64,000 bases of DNA. Origin: Microdochium bolleyi. Lineage: Eukaryota; Ascomycota; Sordariomycetes; Xylariales; Microdochiaceae. The stretch covers positions 70,096 to 134,095 of the forward strand of contig KQ964267.1 in the NCBI GenBank assembly GCA_001566295.1, read 5' to 3'. The notes under the pieces are model-generated. The model saw nothing but the letters and a program-made list of their open reading frames with translations. It ran no database searches and was not told where the DNA came from. This document shows, piece by piece, positions 30,984 through 42,026 of the stretch (positions are counted from its first letter, which is position 1; every line of letters begins with the position of its first letter). Made by a program: the position numbers and the translations under genes.

Positions 30984-32588
30984 TCAAAGCACCTGCTCCT
31001 CGGCGAGCCGCTGCTCCTCGACCAGCTGTGCAAACACTACATGCCACCGCGTAACCTCGTCATGCGCTTCAGGTTCAAATTGGCTGAGCTCGCTGAAAGC
31101 GTGGTAAAGCACCATTTCCGAAGCCAGATGAGTCTCCTGCCACGTCTTGCCCTTGCCTTTCTCCTCTATTTCTCTCAGCACGGCCATCGCAGCGCCGTGC
31201 CCCATCTGGGCGAGGATGACTTTTGCACACCCGGGGCACTGCTTGTCGAGGACCTTTCGCATCGGGCCGTGACCGTAGCAGCACGTAGCCGCCATGTCGA
31301 CGCCCGCGTCGACTAGTAGTTGCGTCACCAAGCTGCACGGCCACTCGTCGCCGCAGGGGGATTTTTCATGGATCGTGAGCGCAAGCTGCACCAGGATTGC
31401 CGAGAGCTGCAGCTCGTGTGTCTGGCTCTCGAGCAGGGCGTGGAGCATTGCCTTGTCGTCGCTGAAGTGCTTGAGCACGGCCTGCACGGCCCCGAGCGGC
31501 GCCTGGCTCGGGCTGCACCGCAAGGCTGCGTGCAGCAAGTTGTCTCCCTCGCGATCTCGGCCCAGGGGGCTCATAGTCAGTTTGTCGGCGTGGTGCTCGA
31601 GCATGTACCCGAGCATCTCCGCATGGCCCTGTCCCGCAGCGTGGTGCAGCTCGGCAGGGTGGTCCGAGAAGATGCCACGGAACAGCTCGTTCTCGGAGAC
31701 CCCGGCCAGGTGATTGTCGAGCAGGAATCGCAGCTTGCGGAGCTTACCCTCGTAGACCGCCATCGACGCGAGAGAGCGTGGCTTAGTAGACGGTGTCCTC
31801 GCGGGTAGCCAGGTCCACTCGTGGATTTTGACGCCGTGACGGCTCAGCAATGACATGAGCCCCTCGAACGTGGACTGGTCAGCCTCGAGCAGCGGCCTCA
31901 TCAGCTCCCCCTCGTCCGGCGGCCAGGGCAGCTGGGTCAGGTTTTGCTCCGCGCTGATCCCGTGCTCGAAGAGCAGCTCGACGACGCCGAGGTGCTGGCC
32001 GCGGACGGCGTGGTACAGCATGGCCTGCCCGCCATCATCATACGTCGCAATGTCAAATCCCGGCCGCTCCATCAGTATCTTGACGATCCGCGCCCATCCG
32101 AGGTGGCACGCCATCGCCACGAGGCTGTCAACACAGGTGGGATTGTGCCGCAAGAGCAGCATGACCACATCCGGCCGGTCGTACAAGATAGCGTACGCGA
32201 GCGGTGTGTGCTCGTGCAGCACGCTGTCGCGCCAGGTGGAGACGTAGGCGGCCCAGCTGTGCTGCCTGGGGACGCTGTCGGTGCCCTTGATGGGCTGGAG
32301 GCTGAGGAGCGGCGGCGAGTGCAGCCTGCTGTCCCGTGCCGGGAAGGTCGCGTTGATGTCCTGCCGGCCGAGGACGAGCGCGTTCTCGGCCGCCGCGGTG
32401 TTGCCGCTGACGACGGCGTGGATGAGCGCGAAGCCGCCGTGGTGGCGGGCGTTGTGCTGGTAGAGCAGCGGGAGGACGATCTCGCGCAGGGCGTGGCTCG
32501 AGCGGCTGAGGGCGCTGATGTCGCACTCGGAGCTCATGCGGTCGACGATGGCGTTGATGAGCTCCACTGGGAGCTGGAGGAGGGTCAT
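30984..32588 (-). CDS. F-box-like and ankyrin-repeat protein
   Basis: Single exon. The ATG at 32588 (MTLLQLPVELINAIVDRM) gives 534 residues and places the F-box-like motif at the N terminus, as is usual; the upstream ATG at 32660 would add 24 residues. LPVELINAIVDRMSS plus HALREIVLPLLYQ fits an F-box-like helix set. Ankyrin-like repeats follow: HTPLAYAILYDRPDVVMLLL, GQAMLYHAVRGQHLGVVELL, AELHHAAGQGHAEMLGYML and DNLLHAALRCSPSQAPLG. The C-terminal 130 residues include CCYGHGPMRK and CPGCAKVI. F-box proteins recruit substrates to SCF ubiquitin ligases through Skp1; the ankyrin array would select the substrate. Target unknown. Confidence 0.8.
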   Translation of the reverse strand: MTLLQLPVELINAIVDRMSSECDISALSRSSHALREIVLPLLYQHNARHHGGFALIHAVVSGNTAAAENALVLGRQDINATFPARDSRLHSPPLLSLQPIKGTDSVPRQHSWAAYVSTWRDSVLHEHTPLAYAILYDRPDVVMLLLRHNPTCVDSLVAMACHLGWARIVKILMERPGFDIATYDDGGQAMLYHAVRGQHLGVVELLFEHGISAEQNLTQLPWPPDEGELMRPLLEADQSTFEGLMSLLSRHGVKIHEWTWLPARTPSTKPRSLASMAVYEGKLRKLRFLLDNHLAGVSENELFRGIFSDHPAELHHAAGQGHAEMLGYMLEHHADKLTMSPLGRDREGDNLLHAALRCSPSQAPLGAVQAVLKHFSDDKAMLHALLESQTHELQLSAILVQLALTIHEKSPCGDEWPCSLVTQLLVDAGVDMAATCCYGHGPMRKVLDKQCPGCAKVILAQMGHGAAMAVLREIEEKGKGKTWQETHLASEMVLYHAFSELSQFEPEAHDEVTRWHVVFAQLVEEQRLAEEQVL

Positions 32589-33307
32589 CTTGAGTTCTCG
32601 ACCTCGCGAGGACGACGAGGGTGAGGTATTCCAGCACCACCAGCTTCTCGCGACCAGCATGTTAGGCTGCAGCCCCTGTCATCCCCGCAAGGTGACGAGC
32701 CTATCAAGTCACTTGTTGGTTCCAGGGTCCCCGAACGACTTCCCGCGACCCTTTGCGAAGGAGGCCAACATGAGATTTCCCACAGCAGCCCACTGTCAGC
32801 TCTGAGTATTATCGAGCGATAGAGGCCACTGCAATGCGTACCGGACGTGGCGAAAGGCTACTGGCAGGTATCGATGGCATTCTTGGAAAACATGCTCCAG
32901 CAAAATGCTCAAATCTGGTCTACACGCTTCATGATTGAACACGAAATAAGAATCAAAGACTCACGGCGGCACCGTATCAGCCTGCTTTGTCTTAGTATCA
33001 GGTCAACGGATTGAACATAGACTAGACTAGCTATCATGTCACCTGTGTGCGAGGGATGTATCAGCAGGCCGTCAACTCATGCTTCGCTGCACCGGAGAAG
33101 TGGTCAGTCAGTGCTCGTCCATGGGGCAATGGCCAAATGCCCATGCCCTAGGCCATGCCGGATATTCTGGCCGTGTTTTGTTCCCTTCCCATAACATTAC
33201 AGCCATCACCGCCACGGCTCTTCGTCAGTTGTGATTACGAAGGCTTCATGGTAGCTGTTAGACTTCCGCATTTTCAACCGACCAATCAGAGAATGATTGG
33301 ATCAATT
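32589..33307. other. intergenic region before the tRNA gene
   Basis: No gene seen. It includes the promoter side of the ankyrin gene and 5' flank of tRNA-Ile. Confidence 0.45.
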
Positions 33308-33406
33308 GCTCGGTTAGCTCAGTTGGTTAGAGCGTCGTACTAATATCTCGCCTCGGCGACATATCAAGTCATGCGAAGGTCATGAGTTCAACCCTCATAC
33401 TGAGCA
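33308..33406 (+). tRNA. tRNA-Ile (anticodon AAU), intron-containing
   Basis: A full cloverleaf can be drawn. The acceptor stem is GCTCGGT with ACTGAGC (one G-T pair) and discriminator A at 33406. The D arm is GCTCAGTTGGTTAGAGC. The anticodon stem is TCGTA with TGCGA and the loop is C-T-AAT-A-A. The T arm is ATGAG-TTCAACC-CTCAT. A 25-nt intron (33346-33370) sits after position 37, the canonical place for eukaryotic nuclear tRNA introns. The anticodon is 33342-33344. CCA is not encoded, as expected. Confidence 0.95.
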
Positions 33407-33773
33407 GATCATGTGATCTCTCCTTCCTTTTTTGCACTTTTCGTGATCGTGAAGGATCTGGGGAAGTTTTCCCAATCAGCGTCGTGCAGTGGCTTTCTTT
33501 TCACTTGTATTTCCTTTCTAAAGTGTCCTGCTCCTACTTGTACTTTTTTCGTGTTCAAGAGGACTACCCCGACCGGAATTCATTACCTAGTTGCTGGCCG
33601 CGTGCGCGTGGTCCCCGCTTACGTCAGATACACTGGGAGATAAAGGCTCGGGTGGGATGTCCATCTCACCGCAGGCATTTTGACAGATGTGTAATCCGCT
33701 CCCAATCACCTCCGTGAACAGATTTCCATCGCATAAAGCGCCTCCACGCGGCCCAGCACGCATTCAACTCATC

Positions 33774-34250
33774 ATGACGACACAACGCACCGCCCAGGAG
33801 GTCATCGACCAGCTCAACCTCAAGCCCCACCCGGAAAAGGGCTTCTTCACCGAGACCTTCCGCGACAGCACCACCGTCGCGCCCGGCTCGACCCGCCCGC
33901 AGAGCACCCAGATCTACTATCTGCTCGCCGGCGACGAAGGGATCTCGCACTGGCACCGCGTGCTCGACGCGGTCGAGGTGTGGCACTACTACGACGGCGC
34001 TCCCTTGCAGCTCTCGCTGTCCTGGGACGACGGCAAGCCCGTGCGGGACGTCGTGCTGGGGCGCGACCTGTGGAAGGGCGAGAGGCCGCAGGTCATTGTT
34101 GAGCGCGGGGAGTGGCAGCACGCGCGTAGCTTGGGCGACTGGACGCTCGTCGGGTGCACTGTCGCGCCGGGGTTCGTGGAGGAGGTGTTCGACATGGCGG
34201 AGCCTGGGTGGGAGCCGAGGGGGGCTGACAAGGAGCAGGGCAAGAAGTGA
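33774..34250 (+). CDS. DUF985 / cupin_5 family protein
   Basis: Single exon, 158 residues. Start chosen at the ATG at 33774 (MTTQRTAQEVIDQL); a longer frame opens at 33687 but its extra 29 residues look non-coding. Family landmarks are LKPHPEKGFFTETFRD, STQIYYLLAGDE, SHWHRVLDAVEVWHYYDG and WQHARSLGDWTLVGCTVAPG, with the His residues that line the cupin pocket. DUF985 proteins are small beta-barrels found in bacteria and fungi; a sugar- or metabolite-binding role is suspected but not shown. Cytosolic. No partner gene is evident. Confidence 0.88.
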   Translation: MTTQRTAQEVIDQLNLKPHPEKGFFTETFRDSTTVAPGSTRPQSTQIYYLLAGDEGISHWHRVLDAVEVWHYYDGAPLQLSLSWDDGKPVRDVVLGRDLWKGERPQVIVERGEWQHARSLGDWTLVGCTVAPGFVEEVFDMAEPGWEPRGADKEQGKK

Positions 34251-34459
34251 TGGCTGGGAACTAGATGTGGAGGACCTTGGCTTCCAGGATTGGTTGTAGA
34301 TGCTTGAGGAGACTGAGTAGAGTCCCTGGCTGCGAGACAGGTGAGGTTAAGAGCATTGTCAGCACGTCACCATCATAGAATCTACCGCTTCATGCAGAGA
34401 TCATGGTATCTGCAACTCTAGCCAGCAGACTTGTAGTCTAGCCCGCTCAGAAGCCTTAC

Positions 34460-34720
34460 TCACTCAGCGAGATGCCATGCATGCATGTAGGTGTCTGCGG
34501 AATGCTGCAGCGGTCGTCCTGGGCGTAATCTCGGGACTAGACGCCACGGTCCGGATAGTGATGTTAGAGTCACGGTCTGCTCCAGCGTCGTGAAAACTGT
34601 CGTGGCCGACGACTCTATCACCACCTGGGTTGTAGACGAGGTGACCATGGGCGAAGCCGACATTGCAGTTGTCTCAAATCCGGTCTTGGTAGCAGTGCTT
34701 GTGACTGTCGTAATCGTCAC
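34460..34720 (-). pseudogene. Ser/Thr-rich secreted-protein fragment
   Basis: The frame reads as a Thr/Ser/Val-rich block (VTITTVTSTATKTGFETTAM, then TTQVVIESSATTVFTTLEQT). This text is typical of O-glycosylated linkers in fungal wall or secreted proteins. Upstream, the same frame contains NCSLVPG before a stop. No signal peptide or ordinary start codon belongs to it. It is either one exon of a gene whose other exons I cannot place, or a relic. Confidence 0.3.
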
Positions 34721-35920
34721 CCCTGGTACCAGGGAACAGTTGTGATGCTCGTGAATCTCGGTCTAAGCTCAGAAGCCGGTACACTCTCAGTGCAGTCAGC
34801 CAGCAACCGTCTTCAGCTTTGCTCAGTAAATTCGCACTCAGCATTCGGCCGATACAAAGCGGATCCGCCTCTATTCCTGTCCCTTGCCAAGCCACAAGCC
34901 AGGGGTGAGGATCGAGATGGACTCAGCTGCCCCAGTTTAAGCCTTCAGCAGATGCTTGTGCAGCTTTCAGCTGAGCCTCAATGGCGTCGTCTACCTAGTG
35001 TTATCCTTAACAAGTGCCGGCATGCCAAACACGACGAATCTGATCCGTCTCTTCCGAGGCGGTGATGGGAAAGCTATCAGGTTGAATGGCCGAATAACTA
35101 CAGTCACATCTGCAGAAGTTGACATCTACATCCCATGGCCACAATCGGCTCCTTTAGGTACAGGCTTTGTGACGCAGCTACTCAGATTAAGATTAAGTTC
35201 CACACATGACAAAATTGTTAGGCCAAGTTGTTATAGACATCCTGCAAAGAGATGCTGGCAGTGCAGAGGGCCTCTTAGGCGGGTGATGGGTTTGATGAAA
35301 TTGAACCGATCCAACAAGACGCCGAGAAACGCCTCAATGCAGCTCACTTCACGCCAGCCGGCACGACTTGCTGAATGTTCCTGGCCCGACATCGACCCTT
35401 GCCGGCACGGAACGGAGGTCAGTCGGGTAGCCACTTTCCCGGAACAAGAGTCCTTTTTCCAGGGGACGCCGACCGCGGCGCCACCAAGCCACATCGCGGC
35501 TAGATACAAGGGGAATTAATCCCCAAATTAGCACCAACAAGCCACAGTCGGCCCAACGGTCTGTCCGTGTGGCGCTTCTAGCCCGCCCGTAGAGGTCAAT
35601 GCCACTGTCTAACCTGCTCGCCGATCGTGAGACGAGTCATTTCCTTGGTCCCCGAAACACGTCGGGTGACTTCGTAAAATCACTCGGCCACGTCTATGTT
35701 TTAATCGTCGCACTCTCAAATACTGGGCTCCATCGCTGCCACGCCAAGTTCCTTTCGCCAACTTTCTATTCCCCCCTCCCTCAAGCCACCCCACTCTTGA
35801 TCACGCTCGTGGCTTGGCGGCCGTCAACCTCCAACCCTACGCCCTACGCCCTCTACGACGATCAGCGCCTGCTTCAAGCCTGCCTCGTGGACCGCCGCGT
35901 TGGTCTGACTACCGGGAAAA
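34721..35920. other. intergenic region, no gene seen
   Basis: Frames of 90-190 codons cross this stretch (34956-35519 plus strand is the longest) but none has domain-like sequence. The last 150 bp are CT-rich and probably the leader of the SRPBCC-like gene. Confidence 0.4.
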
Positions 35921-35989
35921 CTGGCGACGACCAAGATCCTTTCCGGAGCGGCTCTCGCGCTCGCGCTGGGCTACACGCTCTCGTCCACC

Positions 35990-36664
35990 ATGGGGCCGAC
36001 ACTGAGCGTGTCGACAAAGATCGAGATCAAGGCCTCCCCCGCAATAGTCAGGGCAACGGTTCGTCTCCCATCCCATAGCATTCGGATGCAACGACCCGCA
36101 TGGGTTGTGGAGGCTAGCCAGGACCAACAATCTGGACGACGACTCGCTGACAGGACGGCTGCAAAATAGTTCATGTCGTGGTCGAAATATCCCCAGTGGC
36201 AGCCCAATCCCAACTGGAACCTGCGGGCCAGCGAGGCGGGCAAGCAGCCGCTGGAGCTCAAGCAGGGCGACCCACTGCATGTCAGCATGGACGGCAAGGC
36301 GCACCAGCCGGTCGTCGTGGTACGTTGACCCCCACCCCATGAGGCTGCTCGTCTCCTCTCTGCCTCTGCTCACACAAGTCCTCCGAACCAGGAGAACTCT
36401 CCTGCGGCGTTCAAGTGGAAAGGCTCCCTCTTCGGCGTCGGCAGCGGCGTGCACCAGTTTCACTTCAACGCAAGCGAGGAGCACCCCGGCGGCACCACGT
36501 TCGTGCAGGGCGAGGACTTTGAGGGGATCGCCATCACCTTGTCCTCGCCGTGGTGGAAGAACCGCTCGTTTGATTCCGAGATGGGACCCTGGAATAAATT
36601 CAACGAGTGTCTGAAGGTGGAGGCTGAGAAGGCGGCGGCTGCTGCCGACGGGGGCGCGAAGTGA
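35990..36664 (+). CDS. small SRPBCC / START-like protein, start codon uncertain
   Basis: Exons to 36058, 36170-36319 and 36392-36664 join in phase (introns 111 and 72 nt). From the first in-frame ATG at 35990 the product is 163 residues. The same frame stays open upstream to a CTG at 35921, just after an in-frame TGA, and would add LATTKILSGAALALALGYTL, a hydrophobic signal or anchor. The ATG product begins MGPTLSVSTKIEIKASPAIV, the usual first strand of the helix-grip fold. YPQWQPNPNW, GSGVHQFHFNASE and GIAITLSSPWW follow that fold. These proteins bind hydrophobic ligands. Either CTG initiates translation, or an ATG was lost, or the anchor is not used. Confidence 0.7.
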
Positions 36665-39588
36665 TATCTTGTGTCGATTGGGCTGGCGTTGCATCAGGCA
36701 GTTCCATCGACCAGGGTTTCTGTTCAAACCACTGGGGAAACCGCCCGTGCACTGACACACTAGTTGAAGCAAGGTCGCACTTTGTTTTGTGTCAACACGA
36801 GGTATCGTTCAGCAGGATTTATTTGTTCTAGGCAAGCCGCGACTGGCAGGTCACCTCTGGAGCCTGGCGAACCCTCACGGTGATATGCGGCTTCGAGAAG
36901 CGCTTAGAGCTAGAGACATCGCTGTAACAATCATCCTATTGCCACGGTCCGTCGGCGCATGTCAGAAGTCTAGGCACTGGTCAGTAGCCGAGTGGGTATT
37001 CCAGCCCGCGCATGTGCAGGGAGGGGGAGACCAAGCTGCATTCTCCCTGGGGCTGGTATAGGGTCCCACGTTGTTCACGTCGTATGCGAAGCCATGTGCT
37101 GGCACAGATCTGCATACTCAGCTTGACGACAAGCGTTTTGTCGGGCAGAGCCATGTCATTCGTGAAAGCGTGCCTGAGCTGTTGCATATAGTGATATCTG
37201 GGCTCAGGCACGGTAGATGGTACACACTGACCAAAGCTTATCTTGACGGCGAGCTTCTCCTGTGGCGTGGTCATGTGATGAGGCCGAAGGATGGCATGTC
37301 GACCAAGAATCATAAGTTCTCAATTAGTTGACACACCCAGACGCCATGGTGGCGATGGTCGCCACTGAAGACAAGGCAGGGCTCGTGCTTGTACGCACTA
37401 AAGCGAGCGTTGGGCATATCCGACGTGGCAAAGCACCATAGTTGAGTGTGTGCGGTGCATCCCGACGGGCAGCCACTCTTGGGACACGAGCTTAGCCACG
37501 ACGTCGACGGCCGGCTGCCAGTAACACGCGGGGGATATTGCCATCTACAGATATATAGCACAAAAACACCAGATCGAGTGAGATGCCGCCAATCTGCGAT
37601 AGGCGTGGTCACACGACGTGTTCTTGGCATTTTGCAGGACGTTGTGAGACTGGAGGGTATCATCGCAGGGATGCGCATATCGTGGCGGAACCTGGGCAGC
37701 TAGGGAGGGATCAGCGTGTTGTCTGCATGTTGTCCAACCGTGTAGCTTATCAGCGAGTCCTGGCTGGTGTGAGTGCCATGCCCCGAAATCACGACACACT
37801 CCCTCGGAGGTGGCCAGAAGCAGGGATAGGTCCCGGAGGATGGCCAACATGCAAGGATAGATACTTCAGTGATGAGAAAGGATGGCATCAGCCATCACAG
37901 CACTGGCAACGTGGTCTGTGCTGACGGAAGATATCGTAAGGTGCGAATGGCTCGGCCGCAACTGTCACCCCAGCCGCCGCTTGTCAAATATCCGCTCCGG
38001 ACAAGTTCCTGGTCAGCACTTACCCCATCCTCCCGCTTCAGTGTCATGAAACATCGTGTGACCAACTCCTCGCAATCCACCGCTCACGGCTAGCAGGATC
38101 CGGGGACGACGGCACCGCCTGAGAGGTCTGGCCAACACGGCGCTAAACAACCCGCCTCCTTTGTCCGCAACTACAATGCGAGCCTCCTTCCCAAATGCGC
38201 AACTCTCTGCGTGCTCGGCGGGCACAAAAGCTACTGCCAAGGGCTTGTGTCTGTTGCTTCCTGCCGCCACTCAAGGCGCGATGATCTTGGCCTCATTCTG
38301 GTGCTGGGAAGGAGGGCCTCACCCTGGTCGGACCCAAGGCCTTGGCTCAGCATACCAAGGCTCTTGGGCCCCCGGCGCCCACCGGTCCCCGTGCGCATGT
38401 CACCCCGGCCGCTGAGGCTCACGACTCGGACGAGATGGAGGCCCTATCACCAGAAGGCGTAAAGACGCCTGATCAGTGATAATGCGGGGTTGGGGCGGCC
38501 CTCGCAGCGTCGGTGGATCGCTCAGAGCCTCCCTTGAGCCTCAGAGGTTCTGGCTCGATTAAGGTTCAAAAGCCCCAGACAAGTGCCGGACCCGAACTAC
38601 TCGACCTGCCACAATGGGCGGTGGCCACGCTCCGGGGGCCGTGCCATTTGTCCACGTCGTGAGAAGCCCCTCGATTCGAGCCTGGCCTCGGCTGAACTCC
38701 TACGATGCGACTCGGGGAAAAGCAGAGTAACCTTGGCAAGCCCGAATTCTGGGCCCCAGGCTTGTTACAACGGCCGGCTACTCGGCCTGTCGCACAGAGG
38801 GTGATGTTATCTCTTGGGCCTTGGCGGGGAGGCGCCTGTCGGGAGCGCCCTCGGCCTTATTGCCCCATCCAAGCGTCTTGGCCCAGCTTGGCGGCTATAC
38901 ACGCCCCCGCCCGCCAAGCGCCCTCGAGATAACGGCAGCCGTCCAACCAAGAATCGCTGATGCTCTTCAGAGCGCCACAGGAGCACCCAAGACGACTTCC
39001 AAGCACGACAAGGACGGTCAAGCTGCCTAAGTCAGAGGCTCAACGCCCTTGGCGAAGTTGTCATGGCACGCTAACGGCCGCCGGACTGTCTGTCGCATGC
39101 CCGAAACAGGAAGGTGAAGGTGCCTCCTCCTGTGGGCAACCACTGACGCCAAGATGGCTTTCTAGAACAACGACATGTCCCTTATTGCAGGGGTTCGGGC
39201 GAATGGCAGCAGCCCGGCACGGCGCCGAGCCAGGCTGTTGCATCAGGACGATATGCGGGCACGCGATTCCATCTCGCCTTGTTGCCGCCGTGGCAGCCCT
39301 ACACGACTAACCTCGCAAGATAAGGAAGGGGGCATTGTTGCGCTCAAAGCTTGACCCCAGAGAGCCCTACCTTGCGTGGGACCAGGTTTCTAGGCACTGC
39401 ATATCAGTCAATGTCAAAGGGGGGGTTCGGACGAGGCCACATGCCTGAACCCTTGTGCTGGCCACCTGCGGCCGCTCATATATGAAGCGGCCCGGCCGCG
39501 CTCTGGCCTGGCGCGTGCTCTCCTTCTGATCGCCAGCGAGAGCGGGTTTCACACAACTGCTGTGTAGCGCTATCCCAACTCTGTCACG
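36665..39588. other. 2.9-kb gene-poor region
   Basis: No supported gene. Between 38160 and 39310 the DNA is GC-rich with broken protein-like text: one frame reads ALGPPAPTGPRAHVTPAAEA and ends EGVKTPDQ with a stop near 38478, and another reads ITAAVQPRIADALQSATG to 39030. Frames shift repeatedly, so this may be a decayed gene, but I cannot name it. The final 110 bp form the PTR2 promoter, with a CATATATGAA word at about 39477. Confidence 0.35.
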
Positions 39589-42026
39589 ATGACTACTCTT
39601 GCTGGTGAGCATGACCCCCCTTTCCCCCTGGCAAGGCAAACATCTAACAGCAGCCTCTCCCAACAGACACGCAGGGCACTCTCGGCACCATGGTCGCCTC
39701 CGTGGGCGCCGTCGGTGCTGACCGCCGTGCCTCGCACGACGAGACCGCCACCCGCGCCATCGACGCCTTTACCGGCGGCGCCGCGAGCGACCCCGAGTTC
39801 GCTGGCCGCGAGACCTACCACGGCCTCGTCATCGCCACCGAGGAAGAGAAGCGCACCCTCCGCCGCGTCGCCGGCAAGATGCCCGCGTCCTGCTACTACC
39901 TCTGCGCCGTCGAGTTCGCCGAGCGCGCCAGCTACTACGGTTGCTACCAGGTCTACAAGCAGTTCATCCGCTCGCCTCTGCCGCCTGGATCGACCACCGG
40001 AGCTACGCCGCCTGGCACTGCTTACAACCCAGGTGCTCTTGGTCGGGGTCCCGAGGTGGCCACTGCAATGTATGTCGCCAGACGTGGTGTTGTGGGCGAA
40101 TGCCCGCCAACTATGGTGTTGTGGCGCGCCCGTGCCAAACGTACCCTCGGGAACTTAAGTAGCATTGAGACACGCATGCTGACAGTTTTACAGGACCGAG
40201 GCTTTCAAGTTCCTTGCGTACGGCCTGCCTGTGTTTTTCGGCTGGCTCGCCGATGCCAAGTACGGCCGGTTCAGCATGATCTGCTGGGGCGTGGCGATCT
40301 GCGGCGTCGCCCACGTGATCATGATTGTCTCGGCCTTGCCCCAGGTCCTCACGTCGGGCAACGCTATTGGCCCGTTCGCCCTGTCGCTGTACATGCTGTC
40401 CATCGGTGCCGCCCAGTTCAAGCCCAACATCTCCCCGACCCTCATGGACCAGTCTCCCCACAAGGTTGCCCACGTCATCAAGGATAAAAAGGGCGAGACT
40501 GTGGTTGTTGATCCTGAAGAATCGATTGCGTCCGTGATGTTGTGGTTCTACCTGCTCATCAACGTTGGTGCTTGTAAGTTCTCATCATGATGACTAAGTA
40601 TCATGACGACATGTACTGATAACACGCCCTCTGGTAGGCTTCGGAATCCCTACATCGTACCTTGCCAAGCTTGTCGGGTACTGGGCTGCGTACTGTAAGT
40701 TTCCAACTGCTCGAACTTGTGTAGGAGTAACGAAAAGGAAAAAACAGAATCATTTTCTTCTGCTCCCCTCTGCGAGACGATTTGACGGCGTGATGACTAA
40801 CAGAGCCTGCAGTGATTCCTACGATTGTTTACTTCATGCTGCCACCGCTCCTTTGGTACCTTAACGTGAGTGTCTTACCCCTCTCTGATGGTTCTGCGCA
40901 CTTTTCCACTGACACCCCAAATAGTCCCGCATTGTCAAGCAGCCCGCTGGTGGCTCTGACTTGAGCAACGTCTTCCGGGTTCTCGGAGACATCTTTGCCA
41001 ACGGCGGCCTGAAGCGCATTGGCCGCAAGGGTTTCTGGGACATTGGCAAGCCCTCTGTCCGTCGCGCCGCAGGCTCGCAGAAAGAGTACGGCTACGATGA
41101 CGAGTTCGTCAACGACGTCCGCCGCACGTTCCAGGCCTGCGGTATCTTCCTGTTCCAGCCTATCATCCAGCTTAACGATGGTGGTATCGGCGCTTCGGGC
41201 AACACCCTTACCGCTGGCATGGATGCCCATGGCATGCCCAACGATCTGCTCGACAACCTGAACCCCGTCTCGATTGTCGTTTTCGTTCCCATCATGAACC
41301 ACCTGGGTGAGTCTCTCTGTGTGTTGACATCGCGTGGCAGTCAATATCTAACACTTTTCAGTCTACCCCGGGCTCCGCCGCGCCGGCATCCGCTTCGGTC
41401 CTGTGGCCCGTATGACCTTTGGTTTCGCCATGTGCACCCTTGGCTCGATCGCCTACTCCGTCCTGGCGCACCAGGTCTACCAGAGCTCGCCCTGCGGGAA
41501 CGCCGCTAGCAGCTGTACAGAGACCGACTTTGGCGACAAGGGCTTCTCCAACGTGCACATTGGCCTGTACGCCATCCCGACCATCATCACGGCCATTTCG
41601 GAGATCTTCATCAACGTCACGGCCTACGGCATCGCCTACACCCAGTCCCCCAAGAACATGAAGGGCCTCGTCGCCTCCATCAACCTCTTCATGTCCGCCA
41701 TCGCTGCCATCATCTCCATGATCGCCGCGCCGGCCATCAAGGACCCCAACTTGCCTTACGTCTTCGCCATCCCTACGATCCTGGGCGCAGTCATCACTGT
41801 CGCTTTTTACCTTACATTCCGCGGGTATGATTCTCAAGAATTCATCATCAACACCGGTTTTGATGACATGAAGCTCGACAACACGAAGAACGACAGTGAC
41901 TCGGACAAGGGCGTCCCTGCGCCCCCCTACACCACTATCGACGAGAAGAAGCCTATTACGGACATCCAGGCTGCGCCTGCACAGGCTAACATTGCGTCTC
42001 CCATCGATGAGGAGAAGAAGTTGTGA
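39589..42026 (+). CDS. PTR2: PTR2/POT-family proton-coupled peptide transporter
   Basis: Seven exons: 39589-39604, 39667-40069, 40194-40573, 40638-40694, 40813-40865, 40925-41306 and 41362-42026, giving 651 residues. All six introns keep phase and have normal borders; the first exon codes only MTTLA plus one base. The POT signature region is clear: EFAERASYYG (88-97) contains the proton-coupling ExxER motif, AQFKPNISPTLMDQ is another landmark, and FYLLINVGAC is the PTR2 motif. About 12 transmembrane helices are expected, with a large loop after helix 6-7 carrying VFRVLGDIF. The C-terminal tail is acidic and hydrophilic. It imports di- and tripeptides with protons at the plasma membrane. Ortholog assignment within the family is inferred. 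Confidence 0.93.
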
